The notes beneath the pieces are model-generated. The model worked only from the letters and a program-made list of their open reading frames with translations. It was not told the origin of the DNA and ran no database searches. This document shows, one piece after another, positions 63,886 through 64,000 of a stretch of DNA of 64,000 nucleotides. Within the stretch, counting starts at the first letter, position 1; the number at the start of each line of letters is the position of its first letter. Location: NCBI RefSeq assembly GCF_001905825.1, contig NZ_LIVV01000001.1:661299-725298 (forward strand), in the 5' to 3' direction. This DNA is from Streptomyces sp. CB02009 (GTDB lineage: Bacteria > Actinomycetota > Actinomycetes > Streptomycetales > Streptomycetaceae). The position numbers and the translations under genes are program-made.

Positions 63886-64000
63886 GGCGGCCGAGCGCCG
63901 GGGGGCCGGGTCTGCTGTCGATGCGGGGATCGCCGAGGTCGGCCGTGTCGCTGACAGGGTGAGTTCCCTCTGATCGCGCTGCCGTGCCACAGCGTCGTGG
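63886..64000. other. Right end of window, no gene seen
   Basis: 115 bases after the nsdA stop. No open frame with a ribosome-binding site and no clear hairpin was recognised. Confidence 0.5.

Overview
The window is a stretch of a high-GC actinomycete chromosome, almost certainly Streptomyces. Third codon positions are strongly G/C biased, GTG and TTG starts are common, and the gene set is typical of the genus: a two-domain geosmin synthase, an NsdA-like developmental regulator, a SpoIIE-type phosphatase, an AfsR/SARP regulator, a large LuxR-like ATPase regulator and two PknB-type kinases. I see no phage, insertion sequence, CRISPR array, rRNA or tRNA.

Layout: 1-8.6 kb holds the end of an aldehyde dehydrogenase gene, a PHP phosphoesterase, the SpoIIE-type phosphatase, the AfsR-like regulator and a 66-residue protein. 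8.6-12.8 kb has a FadE26-like acyl-CoA dehydrogenase behind a KstR-like palindrome, a DUF485/solute-sodium symporter pair and ppnP. 13-19.8 kb has two flavoenzymes, a DUF2236 protein and a soluble kinase with eight TPR units. 20-23.2 kb carries tdh-kbl (threonine to glycine) with a LysR regulator. 23.2-31.9 kb has a secreted beta-lactamase-fold protein, a nitronate monooxygenase-like/acyl-CoA synthetase operon, an MFS transporter, and a nitroreductase-hemerythrin fusion divergent from a MarR regulator. 32-45.5 kb has chaA, a penicillin-acylase-like enzyme, an acyl-CoA synthetase, a membrane kinase, paaK, a cysteine-rich pentapeptide protein, a fused double alpha/beta hydrolase, an HxlR/F420-reductase-like pair and a VOC protein. 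45.5-51.9 kb is a steroid side-chain type cluster. 52.2-64 kb has the large ATPase regulator, an S4 protein, geosmin synthase, a peptidoglycan amidase, an APH-fold protein and nsdA.

The most coherent theme is a dispersed CoA-dependent degradation network. The 45.5-51.4 kb block (FadD19-like ligase divergent from an EchA19-like hydratase, then a DUF35 protein and two thiolase-like proteins) has the content and partial order of Mycobacterium tuberculosis fadD19/echA19 and Rv3521-ltp4-ltp3. Its divergent promoter region carries a KstR-like site (also present before the FadE26-like gene at 8.7 kb) and a second 25-bp element that recurs before the nitronate monooxygenase operon at 25.1 kb. This suggests two regulators tie loci 40 kb apart into one network; the second element is the best candidate for something not yet described.

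Limits: functions come from reading motifs and comparison with remembered families; no database search was run. Start codons were chosen from ribosome-binding sites and family lengths. Hairpins were found by eye and will not be exhaustive.
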